A stretch of DNA of 23,509 nucleotides. Origin: Rhizoclosmatium globosum (lineage: Eukaryota; Chytridiomycota; Chytridiomycetes; Chytridiales; Chytriomycetaceae). The stretch is taken from positions 1-23,509 of the forward strand of contig MCGO01000378.1 in NCBI GenBank assembly GCA_002104985.1, written 5' to 3'. This document shows positions 1-9,946 of this stretch, piece by piece; positions within the stretch are counted from its first letter, which is position 1; every line of letters starts with the position of its first letter. Under the pieces are notes generated by a model. The model ran no database searches. It was given only the letters and a program-made list of their open reading frames with translations, and was not told where the DNA came from. The position numbers were made by a program, and so were the translations under genes.

Positions 1-987
1 CCTCTTCAGTCTGCCATCTTGTCATCATCTGGTCTGTCTCCTTTTGGTCCTATGTTTGATTCAGTACTTGTCTCTCTTTCATCCCGCTTGTCTTACCCCT
101 CTGTTGATGTTCTCCGTAATGAAGTCTCATCCTCCACCTCTCCAACACAAAAACATTTGGCGGGAGTCTTCAATTCAGTTCTTCACAAGGAGTTCTTGGC
201 AACATCTGGAAATGATTTGCGTTGGTTTGACAAGTCCACAGGACGGTTTCTCCCTCGTCATCAGGCTTTACTTCAATCATTTACCCAGCAACATGCATCG
301 TCGTTCTTGTTGGCTCTTCCAATGGAAGGTCTGCACTTGGTTATGTCTCCTGTAGAATACCGTGCTATCCTCCGCTATCGCCTTCTCATGCCGCTCTATA
401 CAGGCCGTCGTCGTTGTCGTCATTGTGAACATGTGATGGATTTGTTTGGTGATCATGCTTTCTGCTGTGGGGGTCACTCAGGCTCTTGGAGTAGACATAA
501 TTTCTTGAGAGATACTTTGGCTGCTCTGGTTCGTCAAGTTGGAATCCTTTGTCGGGAGAATGGCGAAGTTCGCCTGCCTTCAAGTTCAGGAGATCTTTGG
601 CCAGCTGATCTTCTAGTCTATGACTTTTATGATGGGAAAACTGTTTGTGTGGATATCAGTGTTGTTCATCCACTTACCTCACGTGGCCTAGTGGGATTTA
701 AGGTTGGAAATGCTGTTCGTGGACGGGAATCTACAAAGAATGAAAAGTATTTGTCGGGTTGTCAGTCTATTGGTCTAGAGTTTGTCCCCTTTGTATTGGA
801 TACTACTGGTGGGTTAGGCAAGAGCTCTATACAGTTTTTAGAAAAGTTGCGTGGCTTGATGATGCAGCGGGAAGTTATTCGAGAATCTGTGTCGGTAGCT
901 GTTGTTTATCGTCGTATACTATTTGCGCTTCAGCATGCTTTGGCCCGTAATATAGTCAGCAAAATGGAGGAAGATTTTTACTATTGA
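1..987 (+). CDS. Retroelement protein, C-terminal part (zinc motif plus restriction-like endonuclease), 5' truncated by window
   Basis: The frame is open from base 1 to a TGA at 985-987, so the start lies outside the window; 328 codons are visible. Around residues 126-165 comes the family-like order YRLLMPLYTG, a CxxC, a GDH and CC cluster, then SRHNFLRDTL. About residues 201-222 hold PADLLV and VDISVVHPL, spaced like the acidic core of a PD-(D/E)XK (restriction-like) endonuclease, followed by KNEKY and GLEFVPFVLDTTGG. This arrangement is known from the C-terminal end of reverse-transcriptase proteins of non-LTR-type elements in fungi and plants; the endonuclease nicks target DNA. The reverse transcriptase itself would be upstream and is not seen. 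No poly(A) tail or target-site duplication is obvious before TTI2 starts 71 bp later. It could also be a solo derivative. Element class is not certain. Confidence 0.65.
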   Translation, partial: PLQSAILSSSGLSPFGPMFDSVLVSLSSRLSYPSVDVLRNEVSSSTSPTQKHLAGVFNSVLHKEFLATSGNDLRWFDKSTGRFLPRHQALLQSFTQQHASSFLLALPMEGLHLVMSPVEYRAILRYRLLMPLYTGRRRCRHCEHVMDLFGDHAFCCGGHSGSWSRHNFLRDTLAALVRQVGILCRENGEVRLPSSSGDLWPADLLVYDFYDGKTVCVDISVVHPLTSRGLVGFKVGNAVRGRESTKNEKYLSGCQSIGLEFVPFVLDTTGGLGKSSIQFLEKLRGLMMQREVIRESVSVAVVYRRILFALQHALARNIVSKMEEDFYY

Positions 988-1058
988 GGATTATTTATCT
1001 TGGGCATTAGATATATTTGAGTTATTTCAATAAGAAGAGAAAGAAGAAAACAAACCAA

Positions 1059-3062
1059 ATGGATGCACTTCTCCTGTCGATTTCCAAGGGTGATTCACTC
1101 GAAACAATCAACGAATTAGAAGCAACAAAGAGCCTTTCTCTGATTGGTTCCGCTGTTTCAACTGGGACATTTGCAACGGAGCCTGAACTAGTTTCTCTGT
1201 TTGATGCACTGGTTCCGCTCTCATCGTTCAATTGTCTCAAAGATGCGATTCGGTTGCTGAAGACCTGAGGTGCGTGGCCTTTCTTGAATGCATCCTCTGT
1301 TTGATGCTATTGCTGACACTTTCGTCTCGTTCAGGTCTCTCACTGCTGCACTCGCTTCAAATGTGGCCCCAGCGATACTTCTTCAAGCTATCGTGCATGT
1401 TCTCAAGGCGAGGGAGTCCAACTTAAAGGAGGTATGCTTTCGTTTACAAACTCGTCCTCCAAACCCACTGACCCTCTGCACCAATCAGAAAGCACAAGCG
1501 CTAGCTCTCTTTGTTTCAATCACACAACATTATTCCACAATACAAACGAATCTTGATGCTTCTGACTTGAGCTCATCTTTCAACAGCTCAATCGTTCAAC
1601 TCACTTCGTTCCTCAATATTCCTCTAATTTATGCATCTGACCTGGAAACATGTAAGAAGGAACTTGAATACAACGTATAGTGTACGATCTGACTCTATCC
1701 ACAGTAACTGATTCCCAAGCTTGGACACAAATCAAGTCTTTCGAAGCAACGTCACCTCTGCTCTTTCAAATCATTATCAACTTTCTGTCTCCGAAAATTT
1801 GTGATTTCAAGTTTCTTGAAGACGAAATTGTTGCACTTCTGATTACACGATGCCTCGCGTTTCTACCTTGTTCTGCATCGCATCCCAAATGGATAACGAC
1901 AGAATCGCAAAATAATGCTCAAACTGTGCTTTCAATTCTCTCCCAACGTCACTTCTCCAACTTACGCGCTCCTCTTTCGCCGCCAACTACACCCGAAGAT
2001 TCCCTCCTTCAAATACATGCAGCTCGAATCTTGTCCACTCAAGTGAAGCCCTATTTTGCAAAGTCAACTGATCAGCTCACAGCTCTTCGAACACCAAAAC
2101 AAACCTTGGGAAAGGCTCCAAAACCAAAACACATTGCGGGACAAGTCTTTGAAACACAACCATGGAAATCAGACTTTCCCGAATGTGTCTTGATCTTTGA
2201 ATCCCTCATTGCTCGTATTTCCTCCATCCCTCCCTCCCTTCAAAACCTAATCATCCCCACAATCCTCACCCTCATCGACGACTACGAACCAACGTACAAA
2301 ATTCGAGGCTTAACTCTCCTCCCAATCCTCCTTCCAAAACTTTCCCCAGAAAGCCTCCGTGCCACCAACCTCGGCACTGTCTTCCAAGACTCCCTCCGTG
2401 TCTGCCTCACATACCACTCAACCCCTCCCGTCCTCTCCGCAGCCTTCCTCGCCACCCCACCACTCCTCAAAACCCTCTACCCAACCAAATCATCCCTCCA
2501 AACTCTCCACACATCCGCAACACTGCTCTTCCGTGAAGGAATCCTCCGTGGCTTGCCACTCACAATCGGCGGCACACTCGCACCACTGCGCACGATCCTC
2601 TCCGCAATCCCAGAGTTCATGCCTTTACTCGGCGCACACACCGTGTTACAACACCTCGCACCGCTTACCCACTACCTGTGTGAAGTACTTGAAATACACA
2701 CGAGTGACACTGACACGCAAATCCTTGCGGCGCTGGGGTTACTCGCTGTAATAAGGGGAGGCGGGTGGCCGCGTATTGGAGTGTACCATGATGTTGTTGT
2801 GAAGGCTGTTGCAGGGTGTTGGATGGAAGTCATCAGAGAAGAAGAAGTGGAGAAACAGGACACACGACGTGTTCGGACAAAAGGTGATGATAAGGCTGGA
2901 ATGCAGAGGGATGAATTGAAAGGGCTGTTGAAGGAGGTTGTGAAGGTACTTGATGGAGTTTGTGGAGATGTTGTGAAGGCGGATTTCGAGGTGTTGGTAA
3001 AGTTGGATAAGGAACTGTTTGGGCCGTTGATTCCTGAATCTGCCATGCCTCAATCCGCGTAA
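1059..3062 (+). CDS. TTI2: TTI2-like subunit of the TTT (Tel2-Tti1-Tti2) complex
   Basis: TTI2 acts with Tel2 and Tti1 as a co-chaperone adaptor that stabilises PIKK kinases (TOR, ATM, ATR). The last exon (1705-3062) carries the Tti2-family signature LIDDYEPTYKIRGLTLLP, preceded by a WKSDFPECVLIFESL helix and followed by HEAT-like helices (TVFQDSLRVCLTY). The start ATG at 1059 is preceded by an A-rich leader. Introns: 1432-1488 (GTATGC, CAG, phase 0) and 1652-1704 (GTAAGA, CAG, phase 1). The first intron is uncertain. Using GT at 1253 and AG at 1334 keeps the frame (603 aa). A better donor, GTGCGT at 1270, would give 609 aa but needs one extra base before the TGA at 1266-1268, as if a base were missing in CC. 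The gene converges on G-alpha 1. The family call rests on the C-terminal half; the N-terminus is weakly conserved. Confidence 0.8.
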
Positions 3063-3112
3063 AGTGCAGCGGATAAATATTTAAGTGGATATATTTAGTC
3101 TCCAACTATTGA

Positions 3113-3158
3113 AACGCGTGTGCGAACACATAAACAACGCGTGTGCGAACACATAAAC
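3113..3158. repeat. Perfect tandem duplication, 2 x 23 bp
   Basis: Two identical head-to-tail 23-bp units, 3113-3135 and 3136-3158, each beginning AACGCGTGTGCGAACACATA. They fill much of the 152-bp spacer between the convergent 3' ends of TTI2 and G-alpha 1. Each unit contains ACGCGT (a MluI-box-like palindrome). A role in 3' end formation or as a binding site is speculation; a simple replication-slippage duplication is enough to explain it. Confidence 0.9.
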
Positions 3159-3214
3159 TACATGACATTCCTAATTTTCTCGTTCCCTCGCCAACCACCA
3201 CCACACATCATTTT

Positions 3215-4725
3215 TCACGCAATCCCCGCATCATCTAAATTACTCCCCAATATAATCTTATTCACTGTATCCAGTACCTTCCTCGTCTGCTTCGTATCCG
3301 TCGCCCACGTAAAATGCACATAAATCTTGCGTTCAGGGTACTTGTTAATCGCCAAAAACTTGTTTGCAAAGAACGTGCTTGACCCCCCGTAATCAGTGTC
3401 GTCGCCGATATAGTCGGGGAAGAATTGGGATACAGGTGACGTTTTGATTTTTTCGGTGAAGAGGTCGATTTTGTTGAGGAATAGAATCATGGATGTTGTT
3501 TTGAAGAGGGGGTGATTGCAGATGGATGCAAATAGGTTGAGAGCTTCCAAGACTTGTTTGAGGTGGTGCGGTTAGATATTGGTTTGTTGAGGTAGAACAA
3601 TACTCACTTCGATTTGTGGAGTTATCTTCATAGCATACTTGGTCATAGGAACTTATGGCTGCAAGGAATATAATTGCGCTCACGTCGTCGAAATAGGGGG
3701 CCCACTTTTTACGTTCACTTCGCTGACCTCCCACATCAAAAATCCTGACTAGAACTTTTTTGATTTCGATTTTTGTTTCGGTAATATTTGTGGTCATTGT
3801 TCGGCAGTAGAGAATATCCTGTGGTGTTGGGGTATACGTTGATACACAGATGCGGTCAATGTCAGTTATGAAGCTGTTTTGCAACGTGATGGAGGTTAGC
3901 ACCACGCAACGAGTAAATGGCAATACTCAACTATTTACAACAGTCAATAAGCTGAAACTCATTTGCACGGGAGTAACAATACTGTATTCCAGGGTCGTTC
4001 CATATCAGCTTGATAGCGTCCACAATCTCCGCTGATATTGAATCCCCCGAATGTGTGAACGGAGTTGACTTGATTTTCGCCGCAGCCAAAGGGCCCGGCC
4101 CCACCTGCCTTGAACCTCCGACACGTTTATATTCAGCCTCAGCCGCCTTCGCCTTCGCATCAACAACCTTAACCGCCTCATCCTCCTCCTCCATCGGCGA
4201 CTCCATATTCGACCTTGAGTCATCCAAACTTTCTTCACTTCCCAGAATATCAGAACCTTTCCCACCACCAATACTCCCTATAATCGCGCTCACAGGCCGT
4301 GACGCATTATGCTGAGAACTAAGCGACTCAAGTCGATCCAGGTCATCAGGAATAGCAGGTGCGGGGGTAGCAAGCACCTCGGGATCGAATCCGTAAGGGA
4401 TTTTCAGGGAATCCATAGCCCAACACAGTGCTTTCGCAGCCGTAATAGCGTTCCCCTGGATCGCAGTACGGTATATGACTTGCTCATCTGTGGCGAAACC
4501 TTTGCCGTATATAAGTTTCATTTGCTTTAGGATTGTTGATTTGCCACTTTCTCCAGATCCTGAATAGATGTTAGCGTTTGAAATAGTGGATATTTGATAT
4601 ATACCAAGGAGAAGTAGTCGTATAGAGTCATCGATTTCTTTTGCGTCGTTTTTGAGGGCCTTGTCTATAGCTCTGCTAGCTGCAATTGCTTCTGCATCTT
4701 GAGGACTGGATGCACATCCGCCCAT
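3215..4725 (-). CDS. Heterotrimeric G-protein alpha subunit, copy 1 (of five)
   Basis: GTP-binding switch that couples membrane receptors to effectors. Exons on the minus strand: 4725-4605, 4559-3932, 3873-3608, 3552-3215. The sum is 1353 nt, giving 450 aa with no frame problem. It starts MGGCASS, so Gly2 myristoylation and Cys4 palmitoylation are likely. P-loop GSGESGKST at 41-49 spans intron 1 (45 bp, CTAAC branch site). Catalytic Arg is about 274 (CRTMTTNITET), switch II is [12 protein letters not shown] with Gln at 300, then NKIDLF and TWATDT; the tail is NLDDAGIA. The protein is about 95 residues longer than a standard G-alpha because of an acidic, Ser-rich insert after YGFDPE in the helical domain. 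Unlike copies 2-5, its last exon is unbroken: the two 3' introns are absent. Its 3' end faces TTI2; copy 2 ends 89 bp upstream of its start. Confidence 0.93.
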
Positions 4726-4814
4726 TCTTGAAAACAAAGATTTACTCAAACTTATGAAGAAAGCCTTTGAGTAGTGATAATTTATTGTCAAGAATATATA
4801 TATCATGCTTAAAG

Positions 4815-6359
4815 TTAAATGTTGGCGTTCTCCAAATTGGAACTGAGAACAACATATCAAATTTATGCATTTATCGAAACATTAAAACTTACTTGAGAAT
4901 AATTTTGTTGACCGTATCGAGGACCTTCTTTGTTTGCTTTGTGTCGGTTGCCCATGTAAAATGGACATAGATTTTCCGCTCAGGATATTTGTTCAATGCC
5001 AAAAATCGACTGGCAAAGTACTCTGACGTGTTATCGAAATCATTCGGTCCTATGAACGTTTAAATGCTCTGTAAAGCAAGGTTGGTCTCACCTGTATATG
5101 ATGGGAAATAGTTGGCGACTGGGGAAGTCTCAATCTTGCTTTTAAACAGATCAATTTTGTTGAGAAATAGAATCATTGATGTCTTTTTGAACATTGGGTG
5201 ATTGCAGATGGAGCTGAATAGATTTAAAGATTCTAAGACTGTTGATAGTTTGTAAGTTGCTTGACATTTTGTTAGGTACTTACTTCGGTTCGTTGAGTTA
5301 TCTTCAAAGCAAACTTGGTCATATGAGCTGATGGCAGCCAGGTAAATAATTGCATTGACGTCATCAAAGTACGGTGCCCATTTTTTTCGTTCACTCCTTT
5401 GTCCCCCAACATCGTAGATTTTAACTGTCACACTTTTAATAGAGATTTTGGTTTCACTTATCGATGTCGTCATTATTCTGCAGTTCAGGATATCTTGTTC
5501 GTTGGGAACATATGTCTTAAGTGTTATTCGATCAAGATCCGTCATAAAGCTATGCAAGTAAAATCAGTTCCCCTTATGCTACAAAAACGAACTCACTATT
5601 TGCAAGAATCCATCAGCTGGAACTCGTTTGCGCGTGAGAAACAGTACTGAATCCCTGAATCGTTCCACACTGTCTTGATATGTGCAACAGTTTCTGGCGA
5701 CAAAAACTCCCCTTGTATAATGCTGAATGGATGCTTTTTAATTGCGATGGCCGCATCAGCCACAGCCCCAGTCTGCCTTGATCCTCCCTTCCGCTTATAT
5801 TCTTGTTCCGCAAGCAGTACAAGAGGATTGTTCTTAAGGTTGGGATTATGTCCTTCTCCAATACTATGTTTTGAAGCCGTGACACTTTCACGCTTTGAAT
5901 CGGATCCATTTCTATCTATTCCAGTTTGGGACTCAACAGAACCGTGAAAGTCGCCATCTGCTTCATCTTCATTTTTTGCTGCTTGGTCGTCAACACGTTC
6001 CAAAGTTGCAGATGGATCAAACCCATAAGGAATCTTGAGCGTATCCATGGCAAATATTAGACTCTTGGCACACGTGACAACGTTGCCAAGAATTGCCGTT
6101 CGGTACGATTGTTGCTCCTCTTCCAGAAACCCTGAGGTGTAGATAATTTTAATCTGCTTCAGAATTGTTGATTTGCCAGTCTCTCCAGCTCCTGTTTGTG
6201 AATAATCAGAGAGCAAGCTCGAAAGTTGTGAAACTAACCCAGAAGCAATAGTTTGACCACATCAGCACTCCCTTTCTTTTCTGAATGAAGAAGCTTGTCG
6301 ATCTCTTTGCTGGCTATCAGGGCAGCCTGAGTTTCTGGTGATGACTCGCAAGCTCCCAT
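4815..6359 (-). CDS. Heterotrimeric G-protein alpha subunit, copy 2
   Basis: Six exons: 6359-6239, 6191-5597, 5549-5284, 5238-5092, 5049-4893, 4842-4815. They total 1314 nt, giving 437 aa, in frame throughout. The short 28-nt last exon restores the expected tail SNLENANI; without it the protein would stop after KIIL. Introns are 45-50 bp with GTTAGT, GTGAGT, GTAAGT or GTGAGA donors. N-terminus MGACESS carries the lipidation signal. P-loop is GAGETGKST; switch I is RIMTTSISET with the catalytic Arg; switch II is [18 protein letters not shown] binds guanine. TWATDT replaces the usual TCATDT. The insert after YGFDPS is about 85 residues, polar and Asp/Ser-rich, ending in a conserved EYKRKGGSRQTG motif. 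One of two fully intact copies in the array. Only 86 bp separate its start from the stop of copy 3, so its promoter must be very short or lie in the neighbour. Confidence 0.93.
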
Positions 6360-6445
6360 ACTTCGTGACTGTGTTCTATTTCTAGAAGTGGGAAAAACAT
6401 CTCACCCATCTTAAGAATTTTATTTGCATAATTATCGTTAGGTTG

Positions 6446-8047
6446 TTAGATACCAGCCTCATTTAGGTTTTCACTGGATATATTTTAACATTCAAGACTT
6501 GAGAAACACTGCTTTACTTACTTCATGATAATTTTGTTGACAGTTTCCAATACCTTCTTTGTCTGTTTGGTATCTGTTGCCCACGTGAAATGTACGTAGA
6601 CTTTCCTGTCTGCGTACTTGTTTGTCTCTAAAAACAACGATGCAAAGTACTCTTTTCCGTTAAAAAAGTCGTTCGGACCTATAAATCAGCTCAGAAGTTA
6701 TTGCAATGGAAGCGAAGCCCACTATACCTTGATACTTGGGGAAATGTATGGAAATAAGCGATTTAGGAAGCTTAAGCTTGAACAAGTCAATCTTGTTGAG
6801 GAACAAAACAATCGCAGTTGTCTTGAAAATTGGATGATTGACGATGGATGAGAACAAGTTTAATGCCTCGGTCACTGTTTGGGGCTTAAACTCCACGAAA
6901 ACCAAAACGTTCGCTTACTTCTGTTGGTGGCGTTATCTTCCTCGCACATTTGGTCGTAGGAGCTGATGGCAGCCAAATAAATAATCGCATTCACGTCGTC
7001 AAAGTAAGGCGCCCATTTTTTCCTTTCACTCCTCTGCCCCCCAACATCAAATATTCTAAACATCATTTTCTCAATCTGGACACGCGTTTCAGTTATGGTA
7101 GTTGTCGTAATTCGGCTATGTAAAATATCTTGATCTGTAGGCACATAGTCAGGAACGCATATTCGATCTATTTCATTCAAATAGCTGTCATACTTTAGTT
7201 TTACGTCATAAATAGATTTATGATCTTACATGGCGCAGCAATCAAGCAAATGATATTCATTCGACCTTGAATAGCAGTACTGTATGCCAGAATCTGCCCA
7301 AAGAAGCTTGATTGCATCTACAAGGTTCTCATCCAAACAAACCCCTCTGACGTCAAAACCATTACTACATTCTTTCGAACTAAGCGGGATGCCTCAGCAG
7401 CTGAACCACTTTGAGATTTTCCTCCCGCTTTGATATACTCTTCTTCCGCCAACTTCGCAAGGTCCTGATGTGAAATACCCGATGGCGCTATAAATTCGGC
7501 TGTTTTGTCTCGTTCCATCATTGATTCCTCAGCAATAGACTGCTTTGTTACATTCGCACTTATTTTCTGAAGTTTTAAAGTAGAAGCCGTTTGTGATGAC
7601 AACTCTGAGGATAGCATAGAACTTCGATTTTGTGGTGAACCAACTTCTTCGACTTGCTCAGTCTTTGACGGTTTTGCAGTGGAAATATGCGAAGATTGCC
7701 ATTTAAAACCGAAAGGTATTTTGAGCGTATCCATTGATATTGCGAGCGTTTTGATACATGTCAATATGTTTGAGAGGACTGCACTTCGGAATACTTTCTT
7801 TTCCTCCGCTTCAAATCCTTTCCCATAGATGAGCTTAATTTGCTTCAGTACAGTCGATTTTCCTGTTTCGCCAGTACCTATTCTAAAGTGGTAAGGTTCG
7901 CATGACTTCAGTGTACGTAACTCAACCTAACAATAGAAGCTTCACCGTATTCTCCATTTTCTTCATATCATCTCTGAGTAGCTTGTCTATTTGCTTACTT
8001 GCAATCACCGCAGCTGCGGTTTCCGGTGAGGACTCGCAGGCGCCCAT
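6446..8047 (-). CDS. Heterotrimeric G-protein alpha subunit, copy 3 (one apparent frameshift)
   Basis: Exons: 8047-7927, 7877-7230, 7184-6919, 6874-6728, 6678-6522, 6473-6446. The sum, 1367 nt, is one short of a multiple of three. The frame breaks inside exon 2 near 7361-7385, close to a TTT run at 7373-7375: the helical-domain reading stops at VRK and resumes one base out of frame at [21 protein letters not shown]. With one base lost there, about 455 aa would be encoded. Motifs: MGACESS start, P-loop GTGETGKST, Arg in [34 protein letters not shown], tail ENLNEAGI on the 28-nt last exon. Exon 2 ends DCCA plus AT, so the usual KYF or AYF is IYL here. The insert is the longest of the set (about 100 residues, Ser/Thr/Gln-rich). 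Sequencing deletion and real pseudogene both remain possible. Confidence 0.88.
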
Positions 8048-8176
8048 ATTAATACTAAGGTGTGAGTTTACTGGAACAATGGAACGCCAAAACGGCGCAA
8101 CCCTTTCTTAAAAAGAGATGCATTTTATTAATTTTTACTATTTCACTCTATTTGACAACGCTGATTTTTGCCGATC

Positions 8177-9707
8177 TTACATTCCTGCGCCTTTCAAGTT
8201 TGAACTGTTGTGCTAAGAGTTAAGGACACAATAAGAAATACGCGCAAAATACCTCGTTATAATTTGATATACAGTTGCCAGTACTTTTTTGATCTGTTTC
8301 GTATCAGTTGCCCAGGTAAAGTGAACGTATATTTTTCTTTTCGCATTAGCATTTAACGCCAAAAACTGCGAAGCGAAGAAGGCTGAGCCTTTGTCAACGT
8401 TATTTGGGCCTAAGTCGTTCTCAAGGTAAGCATATTTTCTTGATGGGAGGAAATAACAGTACCCTTAAACTTGGGAAAATATTTTGTAATAGGAACCGTT
8501 TTTAGCTTCGTTTTGAAGATGTCAATTTTGTTCATGAAAATGATGATAGCCGTAGATGCGAAGATTGGATGGTTACATATTGATGAAAATAGTGTCATAG
8601 CTTCTTCCACTGCAGAAACACTTTATCAGCTTGACGCAGAAAGCTTACGTCAACTTACATCTATTTGTAGCATTATCTTCCACTAATACTTGGTCATAAG
8701 AGCTTATAGCAACCATATAGATTATCGCGTCGACATCATCAAATAAGGCACCCATTTCTTCCGTTCCGTCCTTTGGCCCCCCACATCAAATACTCGAAAT
8801 AGAACATGCTGAATCTTAATCTTTGTTTCCGTGATTGTTGTTGTCATAACACGTGAATTGAGAATATCAGAGTCTGTCGGTATATATTTTGGATCGGTTA
8901 TTCTGTCCAGGTCATTCAGGAAGCTAAAAATCGCATTAACTAAATAAAAAACGGGAACTATATCATTTGAAACTCACTATGCACAACAATCAAACAGTTG
9001 AAACTCATTTGCCCTTGAGTAACAATATTGTATCCCGCTATCCTGCCAAACAGTTTTGATGGATTCTATTACTTCTTCAGGTACAGACTCGTCGATTCCA
9101 AAACAGAAGCTCATTTCACAACCCCGAATAACTTGTGCTGCTTTAGGGCTAGGCCCCGATTGTCTATTTTCCCCACCAGCAGCATAATAGGCTTCCTCCG
9201 CTGATTTCGCGACGCGTCCCAATTCTTTCCCTTCGTTTAAGCTACGTACAGATCCCGTATCCCCACTCTCTTTTTCAGGTTGATTGAGAGACGCGTGACT
9301 TCGAAACGCGCTTCCAAAAGCTCCTGATGCGGTTTCTTTTAACGGTGGGGGTTCAAATCCATATGGAATCTTCAAACTATCCATAGCATATACAAGTGCT
9401 TTGGCGCACGTTACGACGTTGGCTAAAATTGCTGTTTTGTAGCCGATCCTTTCCTCTTCTGTGTATCCCGTTCCATAGATCAACTTGAACTGCTTCAGAA
9501 TCGTAGACTTTCCTGTTTCTCCAGCACCTGCAAACAGTAGTGCTCAGTAAATTACTCTTTCGTGCTTCTTACTGCAGATCTACCTAATAGAAGCATTTTC
9601 ACGGTTTGCTGAAACTTTGCCTGCCTTTGCTCCGCTTTGATGTTCTGATCTATCTTTTTGCTCTGCGCTGCAGCTGTAGCTGACTCGATCGAGACACAGC
9701 TTCCCAT
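8177..9707 (-). CDS. Heterotrimeric G-protein alpha subunit, copy 4 (one apparent frameshift)
   Basis: Exons: 9707-9584, 9527-8978, 8923-8659, 8609-8463, 8409-8253, 8204-8177. Exon 3 is 265 nt, whereas the same exon is 266 nt in every other copy. The missing base lies in the AAA run at about 8741-8743: switch II reads DVGGQRTERKKWVPY and then leaves frame, with DAIIYMVAIS continuing in the next frame. Corrected length would be about 423 aa. N-terminus MGSCVS (Gly2, Cys4), P-loop GAGETGKST, Arg in RVMTTTITET, guanine motif MNKIDIF, TWATDT, and tail SSNLKGAGM from the 28-nt last exon. It diverges most in the G4 region (FMNKIDIF versus FLNKIDLF). The insert is about 70 residues, with AYYAAGGENRQSG as its conserved end. 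Copies 4 and 5 share the FMNKID form and CVS N-termini and look like a sister pair. Confidence 0.87.
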
Positions 9708-9946
9708 TTGAATGAAAGAGGTTGATGTCGCGGTTGAATTTTTGGACAGACGAGATTTACAATTTTCAGTAGTTCTCTCTTCTCTCCATTATCTTATATA
9801 AAGCTATAGATACTTTTTATGACGTATATTGTCTTAAAGAAAACGCGAAAATAAATGAATTCATAACTAGCCCAATCCAACAGCACGACACGTATTCTCA
9901 AAAATCCACGCAATAGCTTCCTCATTTCAGTAAAAACACATATGTA
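9708..9946. other. Spacer between G-alpha 4 and 5
   Basis: 239 bp, AT-rich, and the longest gap inside the G-alpha array (the others are 86-129 bp). It must hold the promoter of copy 4 and the 3' end of copy 5. No coding or RNA feature is visible. Confidence 0.6.

Noticed and set aside
2672..3105. Several minus-strand open stretches opposite the TTI2 C-terminus
   Set aside because: Antisense mirrors of a strand-biased coding exon; no domain pattern.
4889..4891. In-frame TAA after KIIL as the stop of G-alpha copy 2
   Set aside because: It lies inside a GTAAGT donor; the next acceptor yields a proper G-alpha tail, and copies 3-5 show the same arrangement.
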